Shown in pieces: positions 1-6,142 of a stretch of DNA of 14,470 nucleotides. Each line of letters begins with the position of its first letter. Positions within the stretch are counted from its first letter, which is position 1. The translations under genes and the position numbers were made by a program. This DNA is from DATMXS01 sp050260275 (GTDB lineage Bacteria > Acidobacteriota > Terriglobia > Bryobacterales > Bryobacteraceae): assembly GCA_050260275.1 (NCBI GenBank), contig JBLNBX010000052.1, positions 1 to 14,470 on the forward strand. The letters are read 5' to 3'. The notes under the pieces are model-generated. The model worked only from the letters and a program-made list of their open reading frames with translations, searched no databases and was not told the DNA's origin.

Positions 1-357
1 GTCCGCCGCGATGCTCAGGCTGCGCGCGGCAGCATCGTAACTCTTCCGCCCCAGCAACGCACCGCCCTGATCGATAAGGCCCACCGCGAAGCCGCCCAGG
101 ATGCGCCGCGCCACTCTCCTGGTGGCGGAGTCTCGGGGAGCATCGGCCTGACTGCGCAGCTTCAGGATCAGATCCTTGAGCCGCACGGCAGCCTCCTGCC
201 GCTGCGCCATGTCCGCCGGTTCGCGCAGCGCCTGCTGCATTTCACGGACTGCAGCTTCGGTCTGTGCGGGATCGGAAGCCGCCTGCACGCGCTCGATCAC
301 CTGGCCGCGCGGAAGATCTCTCTGAACCGCTAGCAGGGCGGCGGCGAGCAGGAGCAT
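1..357 (-). CDS. Exported helical protein, possibly TPR (5' part only)
   Basis: The reading frame runs open from an ATG at 357 to the left edge, giving 119 residues, and an in-frame TGA lies upstream of the ATG. The N-terminus MLLLAAALLAVQ is a short hydrophobic export signal with no positively charged residue after Met. The rest is alanine-, arginine- and glutamine-rich and predicted helical, for example a segment reading RRILGGFAVGLIDQGGALLG. The last visible part (GRKSYDAAARSLSIAAD) looks like the A helix of a tetratricopeptide repeat, so a TPR protein is a reasonable guess, but the body of the protein is outside the window. No Shine-Dalgarno sequence is visible. A -10-like TACTCT (369-364, minus strand) would place the transcript start at the ATG itself. 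The gene is divergent from the alpha/beta hydrolase at 400. Function is unknown. Confidence 0.6.
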   Translation of the reverse strand, partial: MLLLAAALLAVQRDLPRGQVIERVQAASDPAQTEAAVREMQQALREPADMAQRQEAAVRLKDLILKLRSQADAPRDSATRRVARRILGGFAVGLIDQGGALLGRKSYDAAARSLSIAAD

Positions 358-399
358 GCCACTAGAGTACTCTCAATCTGCCGCGGCTATGATGGACCC
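358..399. promoter_or_regulatory. Divergent promoter region of 42 bp
   Basis: The two genes start 42 bases apart on opposite strands. On the plus strand TATGAT at 388-393 is one base from the -10 consensus and would start the transcript at about 400, the A of the hydrolase ATG. On the minus strand TACTCT at 369-364 would start at about 357, the A of the other ATG. Neither has a good -35 box or a Shine-Dalgarno sequence, so both transcripts may be leaderless. This is inference from sequence only. Confidence 0.4.
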
Positions 400-1410
400 A
401 TGGGGATGCTGCAAGAGAGGGGAACGGTTGGCAAGCTGGCCAGAGGCGCAAGCGCCGCGGCAGGCGCGGCCGGGGCAGCCGCGCTTGGCTGGATGGCTTA
501 CAGCCGGTTCTTTGTGAACCATCACCTGCCGCTTTACTCAGCGCTGGAAGCGCCGCTGCACCACGTGCGCACGCGCGCCGCGGGACGCCTGGCCTACTAC
601 GTGGAACGTGGCGGCGAGGGGCCTCCGCTGGTGCTGCTGCACAGCATCAATGCAGCGGCTTCGTCGGCCGAGATGCGCCCTTTGTTCAATCGTTACCGAG
701 GCGCCCGAACAGTCTTTTCGCTCGACCTGCCCGGTTTCGGGTTTTCCGCGCGCGAGCCGCGCAAGTACACCCCCGAGTTGTACACCGGCGCGATCACCGA
801 GTTCCTGGCGTCCGAGGTACGCGCGCCCGCGGACATCGTAGCTCTCTCGCTCTCGAGCGAGTTCGCCGCCCGCGCTGCGCTCGCGCGCCCTGACCTGGTG
901 CGTTCCCTCGCGCTCATCTCGCCGACGGGGTTCTCACACGTTCCGAAGAGCGGCGCCCCCGCTTTCCTCCGGGCGCTGACGGTCCCGCCGTTCGGGCAAG
1001 CGTTCTATGATCTGCTTGTGACTCAATGGAGTATCCGGTATTACTTAAAGAAAAGCTTTACCGGGCCGGTCGACGAGCGCCTGGCCCGCTATGCCTACGA
1101 CACCGCCCACCAGCCCGGCGCGCGCCACGCTCCGCTTCAGTTCCTCGCCGGAGTGCCCTTTACCCAGAGCGTGCTCCATGACGTGTACCGCAACGTCGCC
1201 GTTCCCGCCCTGGTGCTCTACGATTGCGACGCCTTCGTCGACTTCGGGCGCCTGGACATGCTGGTGCGCGCTCGCGATAACTGGCGCGCCGAGAGGATCC
1301 CGAACACCCGCGGGATGCCTCATTTCGACAGCCTTGAGGCCACCGCCGCCGCGCTTGAGCGCTTCTGGCAGGAGAGTGCAGTTGCCGGGGGCCGCTCCGC
1401 AGTACACTGA
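400..1410 (+). CDS. Membrane-anchored alpha/beta hydrolase
   Basis: The protein has 336 residues and an alpha/beta-hydrolase fold. Residues 15-37 form an Ala/Gly-rich hydrophobic segment, probably an uncleaved membrane anchor. The catalytic domain starts near residue 60. The oxyanion region is LVLLHSINAAASS (77-89), strand beta4 is VFSLDLPGFGFS (105-116), and the nucleophile elbow reads ALSLS with Ser150 as nucleophile. Both glycines of the usual GxSxG are replaced (Ala and Ser). The acid is probably Asp275 or Asp277 in LYDCDAFVD, and the base His308 in GMPHFD. Residues 185-255 would form the cap domain. The substrate is unknown; esters or amides are typical of the fold. ATG at 406 is an alternative start. 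The stop lies 4 bases before the DinB-like gene, so the two are probably one operon. Confidence 0.85.
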   Translation: MGMLQERGTVGKLARGASAAAGAAGAAALGWMAYSRFFVNHHLPLYSALEAPLHHVRTRAAGRLAYYVERGGEGPPLVLLHSINAAASSAEMRPLFNRYRGARTVFSLDLPGFGFSAREPRKYTPELYTGAITEFLASEVRAPADIVALSLSSEFAARAALARPDLVRSLALISPTGFSHVPKSGAPAFLRALTVPPFGQAFYDLLVTQWSIRYYLKKSFTGPVDERLARYAYDTAHQPGARHAPLQFLAGVPFTQSVLHDVYRNVAVPALVLYDCDAFVDFGRLDMLVRARDNWRAERIPNTRGMPHFDSLEATAAALERFWQESAVAGGRSAVH

Positions 1411-1414
1411 CAGC

Positions 1415-1924
1415 ATGTCTCGCCTATTGCTTCTGTTTGCGCTCGCAGTGCCTTTCGCTTCGGCACAGAACCCGCTCGCGGACGACTCCCGCTTCGTATG
1501 GGGCAACGTGAGCAACTACATTGTCCGCGCCGCCGAGAAGATGCCGGCGGAGAAGTACTCGTTTAAGCCCACCGATTCGGTGATGACTTTCGCGGAGCTG
1601 GTTGGCCACCTGGCCGACAGCAACTACATGTTCTGCGCAATGGCGAGCGGCGAGAGGCCGCCCGCTTCGAACGTCCGGAAGGAAATGTCCACCAAGGAGC
1701 AGATCGTTCCGGCGCTGAAGGAATCCGTCGCGTACTGCAATAAGGTGTACTCGGCCCTGACTGACGCGTCCGCCTTGGAGAAGGTAAAGATGTTTGGCGG
1801 AGAGCGTACGCGCGCAGGGGTGCTTGCGTTCCACTCCGGGCACGCTTACGAGCACTACGGGAACCTGGTCACTTATCTGCGCATAAACGGCCTGGTTCCG
1901 CCATCGAGCGAGCCGCGCCGGTAG
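1415..1924 (+). CDS. Exported DinB-fold protein
   Basis: The start is ATG at 1415, 4 bases after the hydrolase stop. It gives a 169-residue protein beginning with a clear signal peptide, MSRLLLLFALAVPFASA, likely cleaved after residue 17 or 18. The frame is open well upstream, but only this ATG yields the export signal. The mature part is a DinB-like four-helix bundle. Metal-ligand candidates are His65 in ELVGHLADSN, and His143 and His147 in the HxxxH of SGHAYEHYGN, the usual three-histidine arrangement of the DinB/YfiT superfamily. Cytoplasmic relatives include thiol-dependent transferases such as bacillithiol transferases. Exported versions have no established activity that I know of, so none is assigned. 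Translation is probably coupled to the upstream hydrolase. Confidence 0.85.
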   Translation: MSRLLLLFALAVPFASAQNPLADDSRFVWGNVSNYIVRAAEKMPAEKYSFKPTDSVMTFAELVGHLADSNYMFCAMASGERPPASNVRKEMSTKEQIVPALKESVAYCNKVYSALTDASALEKVKMFGGERTRAGVLAFHSGHAYEHYGNLVTYLRINGLVPPSSEPRR

Positions 1925-1963
1925 CCGGTTATCGCGCGGTTGCAGGGGCGGGCCCGGCTCCGT

Positions 1964-1981
1964 CGCAGGCTCGCTCCTGCG
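1964..1981 (+). terminator. Hairpin after the DinB-like gene
   Basis: CGCAGG (1964-1969) pairs with CCTGCG (1976-1981) around a 6-base loop, 40 bases after the stop. No T tract follows, so it is at best a weak or factor-assisted terminator. Confidence 0.25.
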
Positions 1982-2063
1982 CGCGGAGTGTGCGCCGCGG
2001 CTGGGTTGTTCCTTTGCGATCTGGTTCGCCGCCGTGACGTCCGGCCGTGCTATCAATGGCACG

Positions 2064-2675
2064 ATGGATCTCATAGGCGGCCATACCGGCTGGATCGAGG
2101 TGATTTGCGGCCCGATGTTCTCGGGCAAGAGCGAGGAACTGATACGGCGGCTCCGGCGCGCCATGATCGCCCGTAAACGGGTCGCGGTCTTCAAGCCGGC
2201 CATCGACAACCGTTACTCCGCAAACGAGATCGTCTCGCATGGCGACATCCGCATGCGCTCCGAGGTGATCACGAAAGCCGAGGAGATCCTCTCGCGGCTC
2301 GACTGGCGCACCGAGGTCATCGGCATAGACGAGGCAAACTTCCTCGGCCAGGATCTCATCGACGTCGCCACGCGCCTGGCGGACAGCGGCAAGCAGGTGA
2401 TTGTCTCGGGGCTCGATACGGACTACATGGGACGGCCGTTCGCGCCGATTCCGGATTTGCTATGTCTGGCCGAGTCCATCACTAAAACGCTGGCCATCTG
2501 CATGCGTTGCGGGGCTCCCGCCAAGCACACGCAACGGCTGGTGGATTCTGACGAGTTGATCGTAGTTGGAGCGGCAGGCGCGTACGAGGCCCGGTGCCGG
2601 CGCTGCTTCGAGCCCGGCGTGCCGCGGCAGGAACTGCTCGAATTTGCAAGGCCGGCCGCCAGTCCTTCCTCATGA
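2064..2675 (+). CDS. tdk: Thymidine kinase, type II
   Basis: Transfers the gamma-phosphate of ATP to thymidine to give dTMP in the pyrimidine salvage pathway, in the cytoplasm. The 203-residue protein has the P-loop GPMFSGKS (16-23), the catalytic glutamate Glu90 in IDEANF (the family usually has DEAQF), and a zinc lasso domain with C146xxC149 and C178xxC181. The substrate-loop tyrosine is Tyr174 in AGAYEARC. Length and motif order match the tetrameric bacterial TK1-like family. A GTG at 2034 would add 10 residues. I prefer ATG 2064 because relatives begin only a few residues before GWIEVICGPMF. No Shine-Dalgarno sequence is visible. TATCAAT at 2051-2057, 7 bases before the ATG, could be a -10 element of a leaderless message. 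The C-terminal ARPAASPSS tail is probably disordered. Confidence 0.95.
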   Translation: MDLIGGHTGWIEVICGPMFSGKSEELIRRLRRAMIARKRVAVFKPAIDNRYSANEIVSHGDIRMRSEVITKAEEILSRLDWRTEVIGIDEANFLGQDLIDVATRLADSGKQVIVSGLDTDYMGRPFAPIPDLLCLAESITKTLAICMRCGAPAKHTQRLVDSDELIVVGAAGAYEARCRRCFEPGVPRQELLEFARPAASPSS

Positions 2676-2690
2676 GCCCCCAATCCGGGG

Positions 2691-2725
2691 TGGTAGAATC
2701 ACGGGTGAATAGCAGAGAAGGAGGG
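2691..2725 (+). promoter_or_regulatory. Extended -10 promoter and Shine-Dalgarno for the coiled-coil gene
   Basis: TGG-TAGAAT at 2691-2699 is an extended -10 (TGn plus a one-mismatch hexamer), giving a predicted start near 2706. AAGGAGGG at 2718-2725 is a strong Shine-Dalgarno sequence 5 bases before a TTG start, which fixes that unusual start codon. No convincing -35 box is seen. The promoter lies only 15 bases after the thymidine kinase stop, so the downstream gene can be transcribed on its own. Confidence 0.55.
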
Positions 2726-2730
2726 AGCCG

Positions 2731-3609
2731 TTGAGCGACCCTATTTTTCCCCAGCAAGAATCTCAAGCCGGGTCGGGATCCAGCCTAAAAGTTGCGATTC
2801 TGTTCGGCGCAGTGATCGCGCTGCTCGCATTTAGCGTCTATCAGTTCATCCAACTCGACCGGGTGCAGTCGGACTTTGCGAAGTTCCGCGACGCAACCCT
2901 GACCGAGCTGGCGAATTTGAAGGAGGCCTCATCCGTTACCACCGCCACGCAGCGTAAGCATATCGAGACGCTGCGTGAAGAGCTCGAAGCCGCGCGCCGG
3001 CAGGCGGATGTGGCAGTCGGCCAGGCCAAGACCGAAGCCCTCAGGCGTGCAGAGCAGTTGAGCGCCGAGCTTGCGGCCGAGCACCGCAGGCAGTCGGAGC
3101 AGCTCTCGAACGCGATCTCCGAGGTGAAGGAGACCGCGGTGGCGGCCAGTTCTGGCTTAGGCGAGGTGAAGGGAGAGGTCGGCACTATGAAATCCGACTT
3201 CGCCGCCACCAAAGCCGAACTCGACCAGACCATCGCCCAGCTCAAGGCTGTTACCGGCGACATGGGCGTGATGAGCGGGCTGATCGCGACGAATGCAAAG
3301 GAATTGGCCGCGCTGAAGCAGCTCGGCGACCGGAATTATTTCGATTTCGATCTGAAGAAATCCAAGCGCCCGCAGCGCGTCGGCGACGTCACGATTCAGC
3401 TAAAGAAGACCGACACGAAGCGGAACCGCTTCACCATCGAACTGGTCGCGGACGACAAGAAGGTGGAGAAGAAGGATAAGAACGTCAACGAGCCGGTCCA
3501 GTTCTACGTCTCGAAAGCCAAGCAGCCTTACGAGCTGGTGGTCAACGAGATTCGCAAAGACCAGATCATCGGCTACCTGGCGACCCCGAAGGTCCACGTG
3601 GGCCGCTAG
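2731..3609 (+). CDS. Membrane-anchored coiled-coil protein, acidobacterial type
   Basis: 292 residues starting at TTG, chosen because of the strong AAGGAGGG 5 bases upstream. Residues 1-18 are polar and Ser/Gly-rich, and 19-42 (LKVAILFGAVIALLAFSVYQ and on) form one transmembrane helix. Residues 44-200 are heptad-like, rich in Ala, Glu, Lys and Arg, and form a long coiled coil. From about 205 a compact basic, beta-rich domain follows, starting NYFDFDLKKSKRPQRVGDVT and ending near GYLATPKVHVGR. It contains no cysteines. A topology with the coiled coil and C-terminal domain outside the cytoplasm is likely but not proven. I recall similar hypothetical proteins from other acidobacteria, without known function. 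A scaffold or envelope role would fit, but that is a guess. Confidence 0.8.
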   Translation: MSDPIFPQQESQAGSGSSLKVAILFGAVIALLAFSVYQFIQLDRVQSDFAKFRDATLTELANLKEASSVTTATQRKHIETLREELEAARRQADVAVGQAKTEALRRAEQLSAELAAEHRRQSEQLSNAISEVKETAVAASSGLGEVKGEVGTMKSDFAATKAELDQTIAQLKAVTGDMGVMSGLIATNAKELAALKQLGDRNYFDFDLKKSKRPQRVGDVTIQLKKTDTKRNRFTIELVADDKKVEKKDKNVNEPVQFYVSKAKQPYELVVNEIRKDQIIGYLATPKVHVGR

Positions 3610-3634
3610 GCAAAGAACGACCGTTCGTCTGTCC

Positions 3635-3667
3635 GGCGCGGGCCGGTCCGGCAGGCCACCCCGCGCC
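3635..3667 (+). terminator. GC-rich 8-bp hairpin after the coiled-coil gene
   Basis: GGCGCGGG (3635-3642) is perfectly complementary to CCCGCGCC (3660-3667), with a 17-base GC-rich loop. It lies 26 bases after the stop. A TATATTTT run follows only 14 bases later, so it is not a textbook intrinsic terminator, but it is the best candidate here. Confidence 0.4.
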
Positions 3668-3681
3668 AGATCCGTATCGAG

Positions 3682-3687
3682 TATATT
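3682..3687 (+). promoter_or_regulatory. Possible -10 element of the 3854 gene
   Basis: TATATT is one mismatch from the -10 consensus and is the only AT-rich hexamer cluster in this gap. A transcript starting near 3694 would carry a leader of about 160 bases before the ATG at 3854. No recognisable -35 box is present, so the call is tentative. Confidence 0.3.
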
Positions 3688-3738
3688 TTGCGCCGTTCCG
3701 GAATCTCCGCGCGCCGCGCTTCAATCAAATCAGATGAG

Positions 3739-3819
3739 ATGATGCAGTGGTTCGATGAGTATGGGTGTGGCCCGCTAGTTGCTGCCCTGGGATTTAGTCG
3801 CAGAGCCCGGCGGCGCTAG
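3739..3819 (+). CDS. Possible 26-codon leader ORF
   Basis: A short frame opens at a double ATG (3739, 3742) and stops at TAG 3817-3819, encoding MMQWFDEYGCGPLVAALGFS followed by RRARRR. Five of the last six codons are arginine (CGC, AGA, CGG, CGG, CGC around one GCC). It overlaps the 5' arms of the hairpin that covers the next gene's ribosome-binding site. There is no strong Shine-Dalgarno sequence, and a frame of this length can arise by chance in GC-rich DNA. It is listed because of its position, not because coding is proven. Confidence 0.2.
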   Translation: MMQWFDEYGCGPLVAALGFSRRARRR

Positions 3820-3845
3820 GGCGTGCCAAGCCGCCTCTGCCAGGG
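3785..3845 (+). promoter_or_regulatory. Three-part leader hairpin covering a ribosome-binding site
   Basis: Three helices stack on a continuous 3' side. CCCTG (3785-3789) pairs with CAGGG (3841-3845), GCAGA (3800-3804) with TCTGC (3836-3840), and GGCGGC (3809-3814) with GCCGCC (3830-3835). The 3' arms touch end to end, while the 5' arms are separated by 10- and 4-base internal loops. The outer 3' arm contains AGGG(G), the only Shine-Dalgarno-like sequence for the ATG at 3854, so folding would hide the ribosome-binding site. The pairing is read directly from sequence; a regulatory role is inferred. Confidence 0.45.
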
Positions 3846-3853
3846 GAACAATC

Positions 3854-4447
3854 ATGATCAAATACGCAACAATCAGTCTCGCCGCCGTGCTGGCGCTGCC
3901 CGCCATCGGGTGCGCCCAGGACCGTGGAGATTCGTCCAGGAACGCAGCGGCCCAGACCGTGGCCGAGCAGGGCGTTCCGGCGCAGCGCGAAAAGGCCCGC
4001 AGGCTCGAGACCGTCACCTGGAACTCGGTGACGCACGAGCTGACCTGGACTGTGTCTACCGGCGAGGAACTAAACGGGCGCGGCTACACCCCCAAGATGC
4101 AGGACAGCTACGTCATCAACCTCGACGCCGCAACCATGACCTACAACGGCGAGTCGCGCCGCTTCAGCCGGGAAGAGGCTGCGAACGTCCAGATGATAAT
4201 GGACTTGATATCGAAGTACGCTGTTGATTCCACCCTCTGGTGGCAGCAGGGCCACGGTGTCAGGCTCGACAAGGACGGCAATCCCGTTGGCGGCGGGAAC
4301 GAAGGCGAGGGGACGGAAGGGCCCTCGCGCCTGAAGCGTGTCGCCGCTCCCGAACGCCCGGCCTCGAACGCTCAGATGCGCTCCGCTATGGCGGCGCTGC
4401 AGAGCGAGCTCGAGAGGCTGAGCCGCGTGCAGACGGTTTCGCGCTAA
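3854..4447 (+). CDS. Unrecognised exported protein
   Basis: 197 residues from ATG 3854, chosen because AGGGG lies 7 bases upstream and the product begins with an export signal (MIKYATISLAAVLALPAIGC). AIGC could be a weak lipobox with Cys20 lipidated, or signal peptidase I may cut after GCA. The mature N-terminus is polar (residues 23-48). A small beta-rich domain follows (about 50-105) with ETVTWNSVTHELTWTVSTGE and SYVINLDAATMTYNGESRRF. It is followed by a helix, a WWQQGHGVRLDKDGNPVGGG turn-rich segment, and a C-terminal helix (172-193) with coiled-coil character. I do not recognise a family. The long structured leader upstream suggests its translation is controlled. Confidence 0.7.
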   Translation: MIKYATISLAAVLALPAIGCAQDRGDSSRNAAAQTVAEQGVPAQREKARRLETVTWNSVTHELTWTVSTGEELNGRGYTPKMQDSYVINLDAATMTYNGESRRFSREEAANVQMIMDLISKYAVDSTLWWQQGHGVRLDKDGNPVGGGNEGEGTEGPSRLKRVAAPERPASNAQMRSAMAALQSELERLSRVQTVSR

Positions 4448-4459
4448 GCGGGCTCCGTG

Positions 4460-4478
4460 GCGCCGGCTCGAGCGGCGC
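4460..4478 (+). terminator. Hairpin after the 3854 gene
   Basis: GCGCCG (4460-4465) pairs with CGGCGC (4473-4478) around GCTCGAG, 12 bases after the stop. There is no T tract. It could be a factor-assisted 3' end or chance in GC-rich sequence. Confidence 0.25.
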
Positions 4479-4521
4479 GAACGGATCACGCCGCGGGCCC
4501 GCCGGTGCGGCTGCCTGCCAA

Positions 4522-4544
4522 TAGAATGCCAGCTCAAGCGAGGG
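4522..4544 (+). promoter_or_regulatory. -10 element and Shine-Dalgarno for the EEP-family gene
   Basis: TAGAAT at 4522-4527 matches the -10 consensus except at one base, with a predicted start near 4534. GAGGG at 4540-4544 lies 7 bases before the GTG start at 4552. The same TAGAAT hexamer precedes the coiled-coil gene at 2694. No -35 box is evident. Confidence 0.45.
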
Positions 4545-4551
4545 TCGCCGG

Positions 4552-6111
4552 GTGTTCGGTCGAACGGCGTTACTGTCGTCGCTATTGCTGTCTGTGGGCT
4601 TTGCGGCAGTGTGCCCACAGCCGGCTCCGGACCGCCCGCTAGAGTTTCTTTCCTGGGACGACCTGGTAGCTCTGTCCGCGACGGCACGGCCGGACGAAGC
4701 ACTAGCCGCTCGCCTGCAAGCAACACTTTCCACTCCCGCTATACACAGCTTTGACGGGGGCGCGGCCGCCACGCCGAAGCGGCCCGTCTCTCCCGGTTCC
4801 GGCCCGGTATTGAGGATCGCCGAGTGGAATATCAATGGCGGACGCCCTTACGACCAGATACGCGACTCGCTCGCCGGCGCCAGCTCGTTCGGCGCATCCG
4901 CGAAGGAAGCGGCCGCAAAGAGACTCGGAGTAGTAGAAGCGCAGCTTCGCGAGTTGGGGCAGTCCGACGTGATCGTCCTGAATGAAGTTGACGTAGGGAT
5001 ACCTTCGAGCGGCTATCGCGACGTCGCCCTGGACCTGGCGCGTGACCTCGGCATGAACATGGCCTTCGGCGTAGAGTTCGTCGAAGTGGATCCGCTCGAC
5101 CTCGGTCTGGCGGACCCCACCGGCACGCCCGAGCAGATCGCCGAATGGAGCCAGGACTACCCCGCCGATCCCGCGCGCTACCGGGGCCTCACCGGAAACG
5201 CCGTCCTAAGCCGCTACCCAATTCTCAGCGCTCGCACAATCCGGCTTCCGCGCTGCTACGACTGGTATGCCGGCGAGATGGCTGAGCTTGCCGAACTAGA
5301 GAAGAAGCGCCGCTGGACCGCCGAGCGGGTCTTCGAGGAGAGAGTGGCCCGGCAGGTAAGGCACGGCGGGCGCATGGCGCTAGTGGTCGAGCTTGCCGTT
5401 CCAGAGTCCCCCACAGGCGTCCTGACGGTTGTTGCCACCCACCTGGAGAACCGCGCGCGCCCCGAGTGCCGGCAGGAGCAGATGGCATACCTGTTGACAT
5501 TGGTGCGGGACATCAAGGGCCCGGTTGTGCTCGCCGGCGACTTCAACACAAGCGGCATCGACGTTTCCCCAACCTCGTTCAGGCGCGAGTTCATGAAGCG
5601 GGCCACCAGCCTGAAGTTCTGGCTGGGGCAGACGCTGTGGGCGTTTGCGCCTCTGGGCATGGCCCGGCTCGGCACTCTGCCTCTCAACTACATGAAGAAC
5701 TTCCAGGATCCCTCTGCGTTCAGCATTCCGTTCGTGATGCCGAACGGTGAAAACGGCTTCTTCGACATGACGAGGAAGTTCCGGTTCACCGATGGCGGCC
5801 GCTTCGACTTCGGAGGCCACTCGGGCGACACGAGGAACGGCAACGGAGGCCCGCTCGCGAACAGCAACGAGCGCACGTGGAAGGGGTTCGCGCCGACGTA
5901 CGCGTTCACCCGCACTCTGGCGGACGTGGTGGGGTTCTACAAGCTCGACTGGTTCTTCGTGAAGCCGGCCGTGCGTCCCGGCAAAGACTACGGCTCTTTC
6001 GCGCCGCACCGGCCGATGACGCTCAACCAACTGAACGAGGCTTCCGGCGAGAGAATCTCGGACCACGCGCCGATCATCGTTGACCTGTATCTGACGAACG
6101 AAGGGGGCTGA
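4552..6111 (+). CDS. Exported endonuclease/exonuclease/phosphatase-family enzyme
   Basis: 519 residues from GTG 4552, the first in-frame start after GAGGG and directly before a signal peptide (residues 1-20, ALLSSLLLSVGFAAV). The metal-dependent EEP fold is complete: Asn93 in AEWNINGG, Glu145 in VIVLNEVD, the GNAVLSRYPIL strand (215-225), His297 in VVATHLEN, Asp330 and Asn332 in LAGDFNTSG, Asp466 in YKLDWFFV, and the catalytic SDH at 503-505. The protein is about twice the length of the minimal fold. The extra length is a helical N-terminal region and a large insert (about 333-455) between the GDFN and LDW motifs. Substrates in the family are DNA, RNA, phosphoinositides or sphingomyelin, and this one cannot be fixed from sequence. 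Export favours an extracellular or periplasmic phosphodiesterase. It is convergent with the membrane protein at 6143. Confidence 0.85.
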   Translation: MFGRTALLSSLLLSVGFAAVCPQPAPDRPLEFLSWDDLVALSATARPDEALAARLQATLSTPAIHSFDGGAAATPKRPVSPGSGPVLRIAEWNINGGRPYDQIRDSLAGASSFGASAKEAAAKRLGVVEAQLRELGQSDVIVLNEVDVGIPSSGYRDVALDLARDLGMNMAFGVEFVEVDPLDLGLADPTGTPEQIAEWSQDYPADPARYRGLTGNAVLSRYPILSARTIRLPRCYDWYAGEMAELAELEKKRRWTAERVFEERVARQVRHGGRMALVVELAVPESPTGVLTVVATHLENRARPECRQEQMAYLLTLVRDIKGPVVLAGDFNTSGIDVSPTSFRREFMKRATSLKFWLGQTLWAFAPLGMARLGTLPLNYMKNFQDPSAFSIPFVMPNGENGFFDMTRKFRFTDGGRFDFGGHSGDTRNGNGGPLANSNERTWKGFAPTYAFTRTLADVVGFYKLDWFFVKPAVRPGKDYGSFAPHRPMTLNQLNEASGERISDHAPIIVDLYLTNEGG

Positions 6112-6116
6112 TGCGG

Positions 6117-6129
6117 CGGCAGAATGCCG
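6117..6129. terminator. Small hairpin between convergent genes
   Basis: CGGCA (6117-6121) pairs with TGCCG (6125-6129) with a 3-base loop, inside the 31-base gap between two convergent stops. It could act on both strands but is short and lacks T tracts. Confidence 0.2.
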
Positions 6130-6142
6130 TCTGCTGACCTCA

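Noticed and set aside
1424..2209. 261-codon minus-strand frame across the DinB-like and thymidine kinase genes
   Set aside because: It overlaps two confident plus-strand genes and has no start signal or recognisable content.
3785..3845. Cyclic-di-GMP (GEMM) riboswitch
   Set aside because: CGCAGAGCC and GCCAGGG faintly recall CGCAAAGCC and GCCAGG of that class, but the required GCAAACC element and its hairpin are missing upstream.
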